Positions 1-8,810 of a DNA stretch of 64,000 nt are shown here, piece by piece. The stretch is from Dyella amyloliquefaciens (GTDB taxonomy: Bacteria; Pseudomonadota; Gammaproteobacteria; Xanthomonadales; Rhodanobacteraceae), in the NCBI RefSeq assembly GCF_004296575.1, contig NZ_SAYT01000007.1, positions 434,001 to 498,000 on the forward strand, read 5' to 3'. Both the position numbers and the translations under genes were made by a program. Positions within the stretch are counted from its first letter, which is position 1. Each line of letters begins with the position of its first letter. The notes beneath the pieces were generated by a model. That model did not search any database, was not told the DNA's origin, and worked only from the letters and a program-made list of their open reading frames with translations.

Positions 1-2
1 TA

Positions 3-170
3 TCCGCAGGCCGTCTGGTGCTGGCCGGATTGAACGGGCTCGCCGTGCCGATGCCATCGGTCGATGACCAGATTCGGATACTCGAGAGCTTTGGCCGAGA
101 GAAAGATCTGGCACGCGCGAAGTCGCTGCGCGCTTTCACTTCCTCTCCCCTCCGGGCGACCCGGAGGTAG
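3..170 (+). CDS. C-terminal fragment of an unidentified protein
   Basis: This frame is open from the window edge to a TAG stop at 168-170 and gives 55 residues, the tail of a gene that begins upstream. I do not recognise the family. The stretch with GLAVPMPSVDDQIRILESFG followed by a charged KDLARAKSLR segment reads like genuine soluble protein sequence. The last dozen codons lie in the repeat at 141-201, so the natural C-terminus may have been replaced or extended by the repeat. The frame is supported only by its composition and its lack of stops. Confidence 0.45.
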   Translation, partial: SAGRLVLAGLNGLAVPMPSVDDQIRILESFGREKDLARAKSLRAFTSSPLRATRR

Positions 171-201
171 TCCCGTGGGAGAGAGGACTGAGGTGAGGGG
201 C
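141..201 (+). repeat. Dispersed GTGAGGGGC-type repeat, copy 1
   Basis: A degenerate copy of the intergenic repeat seen again in inverted orientation at 261-300. Shared pieces are the CTCTCCCC core, GGGAGAGAGG and the terminal GGTGAGGGGC. It holds an imperfect hairpin and overlaps the end of the partial upstream reading frame. Repeats of this appearance are common between genes in high-GC gammaproteobacteria. Confidence 0.6.
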
Positions 202-260
202 GGGTGCTCGCGATGACGTCGCTACGGAGCATGCTTCGACATGGCCGCATCGCAAGATTG

Positions 261-300
261 GCCCCTCACCCCAACCCTCTCCCCGAAGGGGAGAGGGAGC
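261..300 (-). repeat. Dispersed GTGAGGGGC-type repeat, copy 2
   Basis: Read on the minus strand this gives CTCCCCTTCGGGGAG followed by a GGTTGGGGTGAGGGGC tail, a compact hairpin plus tail. It is the better-preserved partner of the copy at 141-201, in inverted orientation. Together they fill most of the 210-base gap before the E1 dehydrogenase gene. The hairpin could stop transcription entering from upstream. Confidence 0.6.
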
Positions 301-380
301 AGATGCGCGGCGAGACCGTGCGCGCGTCTGATCATTATTCCCACTCTGCCGCCCCCGCGGCTGTTCGTTGACGAGACATC

Positions 381-2648
381 ATGACCGCCATTCCGTATTC
401 CCTCACGGCACGCCACAAGGGTTTCAACCGCGCCGAAATCGTCGACCAGAACTTCACCGAGTTCGTCCAGCTGTGGAACGGTGAGGTGCATGCGCCGCAC
501 GGTGCCCATTCGCCGGTGCTGCCTGGCAGCTCGCTCGATGCGACGGGCTTTCGCGAGCTGCTGGAATCGCAGCTGATCAGCCGTCACCTCGACTTGATGG
601 CGCGCGTTTTGCGCGTGCAGAACAAGGTGTTCTACACCATCGGCTCCAGTGGCCACGAAGGCAACGCGATGGTTGCGCGTCTCACGCGCCATACCGATCC
701 GGCCTTCCTGCACTACCGCTCGGGCGGCTTCATGGCCGAGCGCTTCCGCAAGCTGCCGGGCATGGACCCGGTGATGGACTCGGCGCTCTCGTTCGCTGCA
801 AGCATGGAAGATCCGGCTTCCGGCGGGCGCCACAAGGTGTGGGGCAGCAAGCCGCTCTGGGTCTTGCCGCAGACCTCCACCATCGCCTCGCACCTTCCCA
901 AGGCGCTGGGTACCGCGGTTGCCATCGAACAGGCGCGTCGCATCGGTCACAAGCTGCCGATTCCCGAGGACAGCATCGCGATCTGCTCGTTCGGCGATGC
1001 CTCGTCGAATCATGCCACCGCCCAGACCGCCTTCAACGCTGCAGCATGGACGGCTTACCAGAAACTGCCGGCGCCCGTGCTCTACGTGTGCGAGGACAAC
1101 GGCATCGGCATCTCGGTGAAGACGCCGAGCGGATGGGTGGCGAACAATTTCCGTCATCGCGCCGACCTCGACTACTTCTTTGCGGATGGTCTCGATCTCG
1201 CGAACGGTTACGCGCAGGTGCAGGAGGCGGTGGAGCACTGCCGCACCACGCGGCGCCCGACCTTCCTGCATCTGCGCACCACGCGCGTGATGGGCCACGC
1301 GGGCACCGATTTCGAAATCGAATGGCGCAGCGTGGAAGAACTGTTTGCCGTGGAGGCCAGCGATCCGCTGCTGCGCTCCGCGGAAATTGCCTTGTCCTCC
1401 GGCTTGTACACCAAGGAATCGCTGCTGGCGCTGTACGAAGCCACGCGCAAGCGCTGCTTCGAGGCCGCCGAGGATGCCGATCGTCGCCCGCGCCTGACCA
1501 CGCTCGAACAGGTGATGAAGCCACTGGCGCCGTACACGCCCGAGGCGGTGAAGGTCGAAGCAGAGCGCACCGATTACCAGGATCGCCGCATCGCCGCCTT
1601 CGGTAGCGAAGACAAGCTGCCCGAGAAGCAGCCGCCGCGCCATCTGGCCATCCAGATCGGCCAGGCGCTGCACGACATCATGGCGAAGTATCCGGAGTCG
1701 CTGCTGTTCGGCGAAGACGTCGCGCAGAAGGGTGGCGTGTATACCGTCACCAAGGGCCTGCACAAGACCTTCAAGGGCAGCCGCGTGTTCAACACGCTGC
1801 TGGACGAGACCATCATCCTCGGTCTTGCCCAGGGCTACGCCAACATGGGCATGCTGCCGATCCCCGAGATCCAGTACCTCGCGTATTTCCACAACGCCTG
1901 CGACCAGATCCGTGGCGAAGCGGCGTCGCTGCAGTTCTTCTCCAACGACCAGTACCGCAACCCGATCGTCATGCGCGTGGCGAGCCTGGGCTACCAGAAG
2001 GGCTTCGGCGGGCATTTCCACAACGACAACTCGATTGCCCCGCTGCGCGACATCCCGGGTCTCGTGGTCGGTTGCCCCAGTCGCGGTGACGACGCGGCCA
2101 CCATGCTGCGTACCATGACTGCGCTGTCGAAGGTGGATGGCCGCGTATGCGCTTACCTCGAGCCCATTGCGCTGTACATGACCAAGGATCTGTACGAAGC
2201 CGGTGACGGCCAATGGCAGTTCAGCTATCCGGCACCGGGCGAAGCGATGACGTTGGGCGAGGGGCGCGTGTACAACGAAACGGCCAACGACCTGGTGGTC
2301 TTCACATTCGGCAACGGCGTGCCGATGTCCCTGAAGGCCGCGAAGACCATCGAAGCGGAACTCGGCTGGAAGGTTCGGGTGGTCGACCTGCGCTGGCTGG
2401 CGCCTCTCAACAACGCCTTCATCGCGGAACAGGCACAATCGGCGAAGCGCATTATCGTGCTGGACGAGGGTCGACGCAGTGCGGGGGTGGGCGAGGGCAT
2501 CATCACGGCTATCGTGGAAGGTGGTCATGGCGCCACGCCGCTGCAACGCGTGGTAGGTGCGGACACCTACACGCCGCTTGCAGGCGCCGCATTGCTGGTG
2601 TTGCCAGGCGAGGTGGACGTCGTCGCCGCGGCACGCAAGCTGGCCTGA
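381..2648 (+). CDS. Fused alpha/beta E1 component of a branched-chain-type 2-oxo acid dehydrogenase
   Basis: This 755-residue protein joins both E1 subunits of a thiamine-diphosphate-dependent 2-oxo acid dehydrogenase, which decarboxylates the substrate and passes the acyl group to the lipoyl E2. The alpha half covers about residues 40-390. It carries the ThDP/Mg motif as GDASSN at 205-210 (GDA rather than the usual GDG), ending in EDN at 238-240. The beta half begins near 420 and has the GEDV and LLDETIILGLAQGYA segments and a C-terminal transketolase-like domain. Most E1 alpha and beta subunits are separate; the fusion is known in Xanthomonas-like bacteria. No E2 or E3 gene adjoins it. Substrate preference (branched-chain acids) is inferred. 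Confidence 0.88.
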   Translation: MTAIPYSLTARHKGFNRAEIVDQNFTEFVQLWNGEVHAPHGAHSPVLPGSSLDATGFRELLESQLISRHLDLMARVLRVQNKVFYTIGSSGHEGNAMVARLTRHTDPAFLHYRSGGFMAERFRKLPGMDPVMDSALSFAASMEDPASGGRHKVWGSKPLWVLPQTSTIASHLPKALGTAVAIEQARRIGHKLPIPEDSIAICSFGDASSNHATAQTAFNAAAWTAYQKLPAPVLYVCEDNGIGISVKTPSGWVANNFRHRADLDYFFADGLDLANGYAQVQEAVEHCRTTRRPTFLHLRTTRVMGHAGTDFEIEWRSVEELFAVEASDPLLRSAEIALSSGLYTKESLLALYEATRKRCFEAAEDADRRPRLTTLEQVMKPLAPYTPEAVKVEAERTDYQDRRIAAFGSEDKLPEKQPPRHLAIQIGQALHDIMAKYPESLLFGEDVAQKGGVYTVTKGLHKTFKGSRVFNTLLDETIILGLAQGYANMGMLPIPEIQYLAYFHNACDQIRGEAASLQFFSNDQYRNPIVMRVASLGYQKGFGGHFHNDNSIAPLRDIPGLVVGCPSRGDDAATMLRTMTALSKVDGRVCAYLEPIALYMTKDLYEAGDGQWQFSYPAPGEAMTLGEGRVYNETANDLVVFTFGNGVPMSLKAAKTIEAELGWKVRVVDLRWLAPLNNAFIAEQAQSAKRIIVLDEGRRSAGVGEGIITAIVEGGHGATPLQRVVGADTYTPLAGAALLVLPGEVDVVAAARKLA

Positions 2649-2724
2649 CGAGCGCACGGTGCACCGGTTCTGGGCCGGTGTGCCTCGGGGCGGTTCGTCG
2701 CGATCCGGCGCGGAAAGGGTTCCC

Positions 2725-3225
2725 ATGACGTGTCGCTTTGCACCCTTGCTGGTCTTGTCGATTTCGATGGCTGCCTGTTCGACGCCACACGAGCAGGCGG
2801 GCGCACCAGCCCCGGTGGCCGCCACGCAGGCTGTTCCCAGTCTCGACAAGAGCGGGACGCTGTACTTCTACGGGCTCTTGCAGAGGCCGGACTTTTCACT
2901 GGCTTTCGCCGCCATGCCCGGCACGGGGCAGCTCCCTTCGTGGACGCGACATGACGGGACCTCCACTCCAGCGCAGAGGGTCGAGGTGGCGGGCCACGAA
3001 CAATGGCTGGCCGGAGCCTGCAAGCCGCACGATTGCCCGACGGAACGCATCCTGGTGCTGTACGACGCCAATGCACACGCGATGACGGGCCTGTTCGCGC
3101 GCCGCAAGGAGCAGGCCATGGATATCGACAGCAACGACCCGACCAACGACGAGCTGACCTGGCTCGGTGTTCCGGACGACCAGACGAAGCAGTTTCTGCA
3201 CGAGCGCATGTACTCGTCGAAGTAG
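2725..3225 (+). CDS. ivy: Ivy-family lysozyme inhibitor, probable lipoprotein
   Basis: The 166-residue product has a short hydrophobic signal ending in MAAC, so Cys18 is a possible lipidation site, although the box is not ideal. The CKPHDC segment at residues 99-104 is the hallmark loop of Ivy, which plugs the active site of C-type lysozyme. ERILVLYD and MTGLFARR strands follow as in the family. The ATG at 2725 is chosen because GGAAAGGG precedes it and it begins the signal peptide; a longer in-frame opening from 2557 lacks these. It would protect periplasmic peptidoglycan. E. coli Ivy is a soluble periplasmic protein, so a lipid anchor here would be a variation. Confidence 0.85.
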   Translation: MTCRFAPLLVLSISMAACSTPHEQAGAPAPVAATQAVPSLDKSGTLYFYGLLQRPDFSLAFAAMPGTGQLPSWTRHDGTSTPAQRVEVAGHEQWLAGACKPHDCPTERILVLYDANAHAMTGLFARRKEQAMDIDSNDPTNDELTWLGVPDDQTKQFLHERMYSSK

Positions 3226-3272
3226 GCGACGCCAGATTCTCCTGGTGCCGTCTACGCCACTCGGATGCCTGC

Positions 3273-4130
3273 TTATGGAGCGCGATGTCGCTGCCGCCAG
3301 TTTTCCGCGCCGGCAATGCAGATCACGAGCCATATCAGGCCGCTCGCGTAACCTGCCATGACGTCGCTGAAGTAATGCACCTGCAGCACGATGCGGCTCA
3401 GTCCGATCACCGTCACCATGGCGACCGCAGCGGCGATCACGAGGCGATGCCATCGATGCGGCAACAGGCGTAGCAGCACGTAGGCGAGCATGCCGTAGAA
3501 CACCATGGCGCCGAACGCGTGGCCGCTGGGGAAACTCCAGCCGTGCTCGACGATGAAGCCGTGGTTGTGCAACGGACGCGGACGCCGGAACAGCGCCTTC
3601 AGCCCGCTGTTGAGCGGAACGATGGCGGCCATGGCGATGGCCCAGCAGGTAGCCAGCTGCAGCTGCCGGCGCATCAGCAGGATCGCCAGGACCACGACGG
3701 TGATCGTGGCGACCGAGCCGAGGTCGCCGAGGTGGGACACGGCGGCAACGACGCGCAATACCGAGGGTTGCATGCGCTGGTGCAGATCCTCGGCCAGCGT
3801 GGAGTCAAAGCCCGGCAGTCCGTTGCCAGCCTCCACGCCGATGGCGAGCGCGATCGCGGCGAACAGGAGCAGGGCAGCCAGCAGCAGGGCTACGGCCGTG
3901 CGCGTTCGCATCACCACCGGCTCGCGCCCCTGCTGCAGCGCGAAGTCGCGCTGGCGGCGATTCCATTGCCAGGCGAGGTCGCCTGTCAGGCAGGCGAGCA
4001 CCAGCAGGGCCGCCCAGAGTGGCAGGGCGTGCGCGGCAATCCATTCCACCAGTTCGGTCATCAAGGGCAGGTCCAGGGGCTGGCGCGCCATGATCCCTGC
4101 TGGGACGACAGTCGTCGAGGGTTCGCTCAC
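3273..4130 (-). CDS. PAP2-family membrane phosphatase
   Basis: This 285-residue integral membrane protein has all three PAP2 signature blocks: KALFRRPRP at 178-186, PSGH at 201-204, and SR at 245-246 with His252 and Asp256. Such enzymes remove phosphate from phosphatidate, phosphatidylglycerophosphate or undecaprenyl pyrophosphate at the outer face of the inner membrane. About six membrane segments are visible (near 35-50, 80-98, 140-155, 160-175, 205-222 and 230-245). A GTG start at 4130 is used because GGAAG lies just upstream. It is convergent with the Ivy gene and divergent from the serine hydrolase. The exact lipid substrate cannot be told. Confidence 0.85.
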   Translation of the reverse strand: MSEPSTTVVPAGIMARQPLDLPLMTELVEWIAAHALPLWAALLVLACLTGDLAWQWNRRQRDFALQQGREPVVMRTRTAVALLLAALLLFAAIALAIGVEAGNGLPGFDSTLAEDLHQRMQPSVLRVVAAVSHLGDLGSVATITVVVLAILLMRRQLQLATCWAIAMAAIVPLNSGLKALFRRPRPLHNHGFIVEHGWSFPSGHAFGAMVFYGMLAYVLLRLLPHRWHRLVIAAAVAMVTVIGLSRIVLQVHYFSDVMAGYASGLIWLVICIAGAENWRQRHRAP

Positions 4131-4204
4131 GGCATGACTTCCAGTGCTGGTCAGCGCCCGCGTTTGCCGCGATAGTGGCGCGATTCATAGCCCAGGAGCC
4201 CACG

Positions 4205-5860
4205 ATGTCCCAGCGACGCTTTTCTCCACGCCTGGCAGGTTATTGCGCCCTGTTGGTGCTGGCCGCACCGGTGTGGGCGCAGACCAGTGCTCCCGCAGCC
4301 GCACCGGTGGTGGCAGCCACCGCCGCCCAGCCGGCGCTGCCCGCGCAGTTGCAGGATTTTAGTGCGTACATGGACAGCGTCCGCAAGCAGTTCGACGTGC
4401 CGGGCATCGCGGTTGCCATCGTCAAGGATGGACAGGTGGTGATGGAGCAGGGCTTTGGCGTGCGCGAGCAGGGCAAGCCGGAGCCGGTGGATGCGCGCAC
4501 GCTGTTCGCGATCGCTTCCAACACCAAGGCCTTCACCGCCGCCTCGCTGCAGATGCTGGCCGAGGAAGGCAAGCTCAACATGGATGATCGCGTGATCGAT
4601 CATCTGCCGTGGTTCCAGATGTCCGATCCGTACGTCACCCGCGAAATGCGCGTGCGTGACCTGCTCGCGCATCGCAGCGGTCTCGGTCTCGGCGCGGGCG
4701 ACCTGCTGTACTGGCCGCCCACGGCGTATTCCACCAAGGAAGTGGTGCAGCGTCTGCGCAACGTGCCGCTGGCCACCAGCTTCCGCAGCGCGTACGCCTA
4801 CGACAACATCCTGTTCGCCGTGGCTACGCTGGTGATCGAGCAGGTGTCGGGACAGAGTTACGCCGACTTCATCCGCGATCGCATCTTCAAGCCGGTAGGC
4901 ATGGACGAGTCGCTGGTCGACATGACGGCGCTCAAGCCTGGCATGGACGTCGCCATGGGCCACGCGAAGTTCAACTTCACCGAGCTCAAGCCGGTACCGC
5001 CGATGGCGTGGTCCAACAACTCGGGCGCGGGTGGCATCTATTCCAGCGTGCATGACCTGGCGAAGTGGATGAACGTGCAACTTGCTGGCGGAAAGTTGCC
5101 CAACGGCAAGCCGCTGTTCTCGGAAGACAGCCAGAAGCAGATGTGGTCGATGCTGATTCCGATAAAGATCGGCGAGCCGTCGGTGCCGGAGCTGAAGGAT
5201 ACGCGTCCCAATTTCGCCGGCTACGGCGAAGGCTGGTCGCTGTCCGACTATCGCGGACAGCGCCTGGTGTGGCACACGGGCGGCTGGCCCGGCATGGTGT
5301 CGCGCGTCACGCTGGTGCCGGAACTGAAGCTGGGCGTGGTGGTGCTCACCAACCAGGAATCCGGCGCCGCCTTCAACGCCGTGACCTATCGCGTGCTCGA
5401 TGCCTATATGGGGCATGACAAGAAGGACTGGGTCGCCGCCTATGCCGCGGCCGTGAAGAAATCAGAAGGCGGCGCGGACGACAGCTGGCAGAAGCACCTC
5501 GCGGCACGCGACAAGAACAGCAAGCCTTCGCTGTCGCTGGCCAGTTACGCCGGCACCTTCCGTGACCCGTGGTATGGCGACATCGTGGTGAGCCAGCAGG
5601 GCGGCAAGCTGCGCCTCAAGTTCTCCAAGACCGCGCAGCTGGTGGGCACCATGGAGCCGTGGCAGCACGACACCTTCATCGTGCGCTGGGACGATCGCGC
5701 ACTCAACGCCGATGCCTTCGTGACCTATGCATTGGATGCGGACGGCAAGGTGCGTGATGTACGCATGCAGCCGATCTCGCCACTCACCGACTTCAGCTTC
5801 GACTTCCAGGACCTTCGCCTCACGCCGGTGAAGGAAGCGAAGGCAGCCGCGTCACACTGA
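4205..5860 (+). CDS. Secreted serine hydrolase of the class C beta-lactamase fold
   Basis: The 551-residue protein starts with a signal peptide ending near VWAQ (residues 22-26). The catalytic SxxK is SNTK at 105-108, followed by a YDN triad near 200 and an HTG motif near 360, matching beta-lactamase/DD-peptidase/esterase proteins. A C-terminal beta-rich DUF3471-like domain (about 440-551) is common in the EstB-like subfamily. The ATG at 4205 is preferred over one 30 bases upstream because it begins the signal peptide. Such proteins act on peptides or esters in the periplasm; real beta-lactamase activity is not implied. Confidence 0.85.
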   Translation: MSQRRFSPRLAGYCALLVLAAPVWAQTSAPAAAPVVAATAAQPALPAQLQDFSAYMDSVRKQFDVPGIAVAIVKDGQVVMEQGFGVREQGKPEPVDARTLFAIASNTKAFTAASLQMLAEEGKLNMDDRVIDHLPWFQMSDPYVTREMRVRDLLAHRSGLGLGAGDLLYWPPTAYSTKEVVQRLRNVPLATSFRSAYAYDNILFAVATLVIEQVSGQSYADFIRDRIFKPVGMDESLVDMTALKPGMDVAMGHAKFNFTELKPVPPMAWSNNSGAGGIYSSVHDLAKWMNVQLAGGKLPNGKPLFSEDSQKQMWSMLIPIKIGEPSVPELKDTRPNFAGYGEGWSLSDYRGQRLVWHTGGWPGMVSRVTLVPELKLGVVVLTNQESGAAFNAVTYRVLDAYMGHDKKDWVAAYAAAVKKSEGGADDSWQKHLAARDKNSKPSLSLASYAGTFRDPWYGDIVVSQQGGKLRLKFSKTAQLVGTMEPWQHDTFIVRWDDRALNADAFVTYALDADGKVRDVRMQPISPLTDFSFDFQDLRLTPVKEAKAAASH

Positions 5861-5879
5861 CGGCGAACGCACGATATAT

Positions 5880-5907
5880 GAGACGCCATCCATGACGATG
5901 GCGTCTC
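5880..5907 (+). terminator. Hairpin after the serine hydrolase gene
   Basis: A perfect 11-base-pair inverted repeat (GAGACGCCATC and its complement, six-base loop CATGAC) lies 20 bases after the stop codon. No clean T-run follows, so it may end transcription weakly or protect the 3' end of the message. Confidence 0.6.
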
Positions 5908-6038
5908 TCGTCGGGATCAATCCGCCCCCGACACCCGCAACGGGTGTCGTAGCAGCAGAGGGATTTGCCTGCTGCACGTTATCGGCAACATGCAGGATGT
6001 TGCTGGATTTTCACGCAAATATTCTTTAAAAAAAGCCC

Positions 6039-6065
6039 TAAAGGCCGCCTCCCGAACGCCGATAC
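6039..6065 (+). promoter_or_regulatory. Sigma-28 (FliA) promoter of the chemotaxis operon
   Basis: TAAAGGCC at 6039-6046, an 11-base spacer and GCCGATAC at 6058-6065 fit the flagellar sigma-28 consensus TAAAGTTT-N11-GCCGATAA at 13 of 16 positions with exact spacing. It faces the chemoreceptor gene. Transcription would begin near 6073, leaving a leader of roughly 195 bases. This would tie the receptor-cheR-cheD-cheW unit to the late flagellar regulon. Confidence 0.8.
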
Positions 6066-6103
6066 CGAAGGTAAGGGGGAAACATCCGCAGGCGAAATCA
6101 CTC

Positions 6104-6120
6104 ATGTCTCATGGAGACAT
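6104..6120 (+). other. Small hairpin in the chemoreceptor leader
   Basis: ATGTCTC and GAGACAT form a 7-bp stem with a three-base ATG loop, about 150 bases before the receptor start codon and inside the predicted leader. It might affect translation or message stability, but no regulator can be named. The rest of the 409-base gap 5861-6269 holds the terminator hairpin and the sigma-28 promoter and shows no gene. Confidence 0.35.
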
Positions 6121-6269
6121 GACGGGCAGTCATGCGCCTGCAGTTCGTGGGAATGTCTGCGGTGGTCGCATCGGGTTGCCTGCGCAAGAGCGTGCAAGAA
6201 CCGTCCCCTGAGCCTTCATATCCGGGCACGCCGTGCGTGTCTGGAAAACATCACATCGAGGAACAGGCC

Positions 6270-7967
6270 ATGGGCAAAGAGACGCCGGATATGCCGCTGG
6301 AGCCGCAGGAACTGAAGGCCGTCAGCGACGCCTTGAATCGCGTGCAGGCGGTGATCGAGTTCGATCTGAAGGGCAAGATCCTTCATGCCAACGAAAACTT
6401 CCTCAGCACGCTGGGCTACACGCTGGACGAGATCCAGGGCCAGCATCATCGCATCTTCTGCGAGCCAGCCTACGCCGCCAGCGCCGAGTACAAGGCGTTC
6501 TGGGAGAACCTGGGCAAAGGCATCCTCGATCGCGGTGAATACAAGCGCATCGCCGGCGATGGTCGCGAAGTGTGGATCAACGCCTCGTACAACCCGGTAT
6601 TCGACGAAGCGGGCAAGCCCTACAAGGTGATCAAGTTCGCCACCGACGTCACTGCCAGTCGCGAGCAGAGGGCGGAATACGAGGGCAAGGTCAACGCCAT
6701 CGGCAAGGCACAGGCGATCATCGAGTTCGGACTGGACGGCCAAGTGCTCCAGGCCAACGAGAACTTCCTGGCAGCGTTGGGTTATCGGCTGGAGGAGATC
6801 CAGGGGCAGCATCACCGCATGTTCTGCGAGGAGAGCTACACGGCCAGCCAGGCGTACGCCGAGTTCTGGGCCAAGCTCAACCGCGGCGAATTCGATACCG
6901 GTCGTTACAAGCGCGTAGGCAAGGGCGGCAAGGTCATCTGGATCCAGGCGACCTACAACCCGATCTTCGACGGCAACGGCCGCCTGCAGAAAGTGGTGAA
7001 GTTCGCCACCGACGTCACCTCCCAGGTCGAACTGGAGGAGTCCGTTAAGTGGCGGGCGGCGGAAGACCAGCGCAAGGTCGAGGAGCTCCTGAAGGTGGTG
7101 CGTCGCGCCGCCGAGGGCGATCTCACCGGCACCGTGCATGTGGAGGGTAGCGAACCCATCGACCAGCTCGCCGATGGCATCCAGCAGATGATGGGCGACC
7201 TGCGCTCGGTGATCTCCAAGGTCATCGATTCGGCCGGTGGCTTCTCCTCGTCGTCGCACGAGATCGCGGGCCGTGCCGGCACGGTTGCCAGCGGAGCCCA
7301 GCTGCTGGGGGCGACGGTGGAGGAAATGAATGCCTCGATCGAGGAACTCACGGCCTCGATCAACTCGATCGCCACGAACTCGCGCAGCGCCGACCAGGTG
7401 GCAAAGGATACGCACCAGGAGGCCGAACGCGGAGCCAAGGCGATCGCGCGCTCCATCGAGGCGATGGAGCTGATCAATCGCTCGTCCGAGGACATCAGCG
7501 AGATCATCAAGGTCATCGGTGAGATTGCCAGCCAGACCAACCTGCTTGCATTCAACGCGGCGATCGAAGCGGCCCGCGCGGGCGAGCACGGTCTCGGTTT
7601 CTCGGTAGTGGCGGACGAGGTGCGCAAGCTGGCCGAGCGTTCGTCCCAGGCGACCAAGGAGATCTCGAAGCTCATCAATGAATCGGTCAAGCGCGTCACG
7701 CAGGGCAGCGAAATCTCCCGCCAGGCGGGTGAGGCGTTCGAGAAGATCGTGGCTGGTGTAAGCCGAACGACGCAAGCGATCTCGGAGATTTCCTGTGGCG
7801 CGGACGAACAGTTGGTGGCGGCTCGCGAAGTGAGCGCCGCTATCCAGCAGGTGGCGGAGGAAACCGAGAAGTCGGCCGCCTCGTGCGACACCATCGCGCG
7901 CTCCACGACCGCTCTGAACCAGGGGGCCGAGGTGTTGAACACGACGGTCCGCCGCTTCGTCGTCTGA
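6270..7967 (+). CDS. Soluble double-PAS chemoreceptor (BdlA-like)
   Basis: This 565-residue methyl-accepting protein has no membrane segment. Two PAS domains lie at about 24-130 and 146-252 and are near duplicates, with ANENFL, GQHHR and KFATDVT repeating at a fixed 122-residue offset. A HAMP-like linker (about 265-315) leads to the signalling domain, whose hairpin tip is at about 417-452 ([20 protein letters not shown]). The same order, PAS-PAS-MCP without a membrane anchor, is found in P. aeruginosa BdlA. The ligand is unknown; redox or heme sensing is typical of such PAS domains. There is no CheR-binding pentapeptide at the C-terminus (ends RRFVV). The ATG at 6270 follows GAGGAACA; upstream in-frame codons look non-coding. 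Confidence 0.9.
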   Translation: MGKETPDMPLEPQELKAVSDALNRVQAVIEFDLKGKILHANENFLSTLGYTLDEIQGQHHRIFCEPAYAASAEYKAFWENLGKGILDRGEYKRIAGDGREVWINASYNPVFDEAGKPYKVIKFATDVTASREQRAEYEGKVNAIGKAQAIIEFGLDGQVLQANENFLAALGYRLEEIQGQHHRMFCEESYTASQAYAEFWAKLNRGEFDTGRYKRVGKGGKVIWIQATYNPIFDGNGRLQKVVKFATDVTSQVELEESVKWRAAEDQRKVEELLKVVRRAAEGDLTGTVHVEGSEPIDQLADGIQQMMGDLRSVISKVIDSAGGFSSSSHEIAGRAGTVASGAQLLGATVEEMNASIEELTASINSIATNSRSADQVAKDTHQEAERGAKAIARSIEAMELINRSSEDISEIIKVIGEIASQTNLLAFNAAIEAARAGEHGLGFSVVADEVRKLAERSSQATKEISKLINESVKRVTQGSEISRQAGEAFEKIVAGVSRTTQAISEISCGADEQLVAAREVSAAIQQVAEETEKSAASCDTIARSTTALNQGAEVLNTTVRRFVV

Positions 7968-7976
7968 GGCAGCGCC

Positions 7977-8810
7977 ATGGAATGCGAGGGTGAGATCGAC
8001 CAGGCCATCCAGCGCGCGCTGCTGGATCGTGTGCACCGCCATACGGGCATCCATATGGCGGACAGGAAATGGACCCTGCTGCAGGGCCGGCTGCGCCGGC
8101 GCCTGCAGACACTGACGCTGGACAGCTACCGGGACTATCTGTCGGTGCTCGAAGAGCGGCCGGATGAGGTAGGGCATTTCATCAACCTGGTCACCACCAA
8201 CGAGACCTCGTTCTTCCGGACGCCACGCATCTGGGAGTATCTCTGGCAGCAGGCGCTCCCCGAGTGGTTTCGGCGGAATCGCGGTGCCACGTTGCAGATA
8301 TGGTCGGCCGCGGCTTCCACCGGTGAAGAAGCGTATTCCATGGCCATGCTTTGCGAAGAGTTCCGCGAGCAGCATCCGGCGTTCAAGTACCAGATCCTGG
8401 CCACCGACATCGCTTCGCAGGTCTTGCAGGCAGGCCGCGCGGGGCGTTACCAGGGGCGCAATGTCGATGGCCTCTTGCGGGCCCGGCCTGCCATGGCGTC
8501 GAAATATTTCGAGGCGGATGGTGACGGTTTCACCGTCTCGCCCTCACTTCGTGCCCACGTGGTGTTCAGAGAGCACCATTTGCACAAGCGCCTCGATGGG
8601 GCGGCGCGCTTCGACATCACGCTGCTGCGCAACGTGCTCATCTATTTCGATGACGAGGGGCAGCGCACGGTCCTCGAGCATGTGCGGCGTGCGATGGCAC
8701 CCGATGGTGTGCTGATCATCGGCGAATCCGAGTCGCTGACACGGCTCAACGTGGGCTTCGATTTCGAGCAGCCGCTGATCTATCGGCGGAAGGATCGCGT
8801 GGATGCGTGA
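7977..8810 (+). CDS. cheR: CheR chemoreceptor methyltransferase
   Basis: The 277-residue enzyme transfers methyl groups from S-adenosylmethionine to glutamates on chemoreceptors. The N-terminal helical domain (about 10-75) precedes a Rossmann methyltransferase domain. Diagnostic segments are TTNETSFFR, SAAASTGEEAYSMAM (SAM-binding loop; the usual form is CSTGEEPYS, so Ala and Ala replace Cys and Pro), ILATDI, and LLRNVLIYFD. It begins nine bases after the receptor stop and its last eight bases overlap cheD, so all are co-transcribed. The receptor alongside is its likely substrate. Confidence 0.92.
   Translation: MECEGEIDQAIQRALLDRVHRHTGIHMADRKWTLLQGRLRRRLQTLTLDSYRDYLSVLEERPDEVGHFINLVTTNETSFFRTPRIWEYLWQQALPEWFRRNRGATLQIWSAAASTGEEAYSMAMLCEEFREQHPAFKYQILATDIASQVLQAGRAGRYQGRNVDGLLRARPAMASKYFEADGDGFTVSPSLRAHVVFREHHLHKRLDGAARFDITLLRNVLIYFDDEGQRTVLEHVRRAMAPDGVLIIGESESLTRLNVGFDFEQPLIYRRKDRVDA

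Noticed and set aside
222-2849. 875-codon open frame opposite the E1 dehydrogenase gene
   Set aside because: Antisense shadow of a high-GC gene; no domain, no ribosome-binding site, and the plus-strand protein is clearly conserved.
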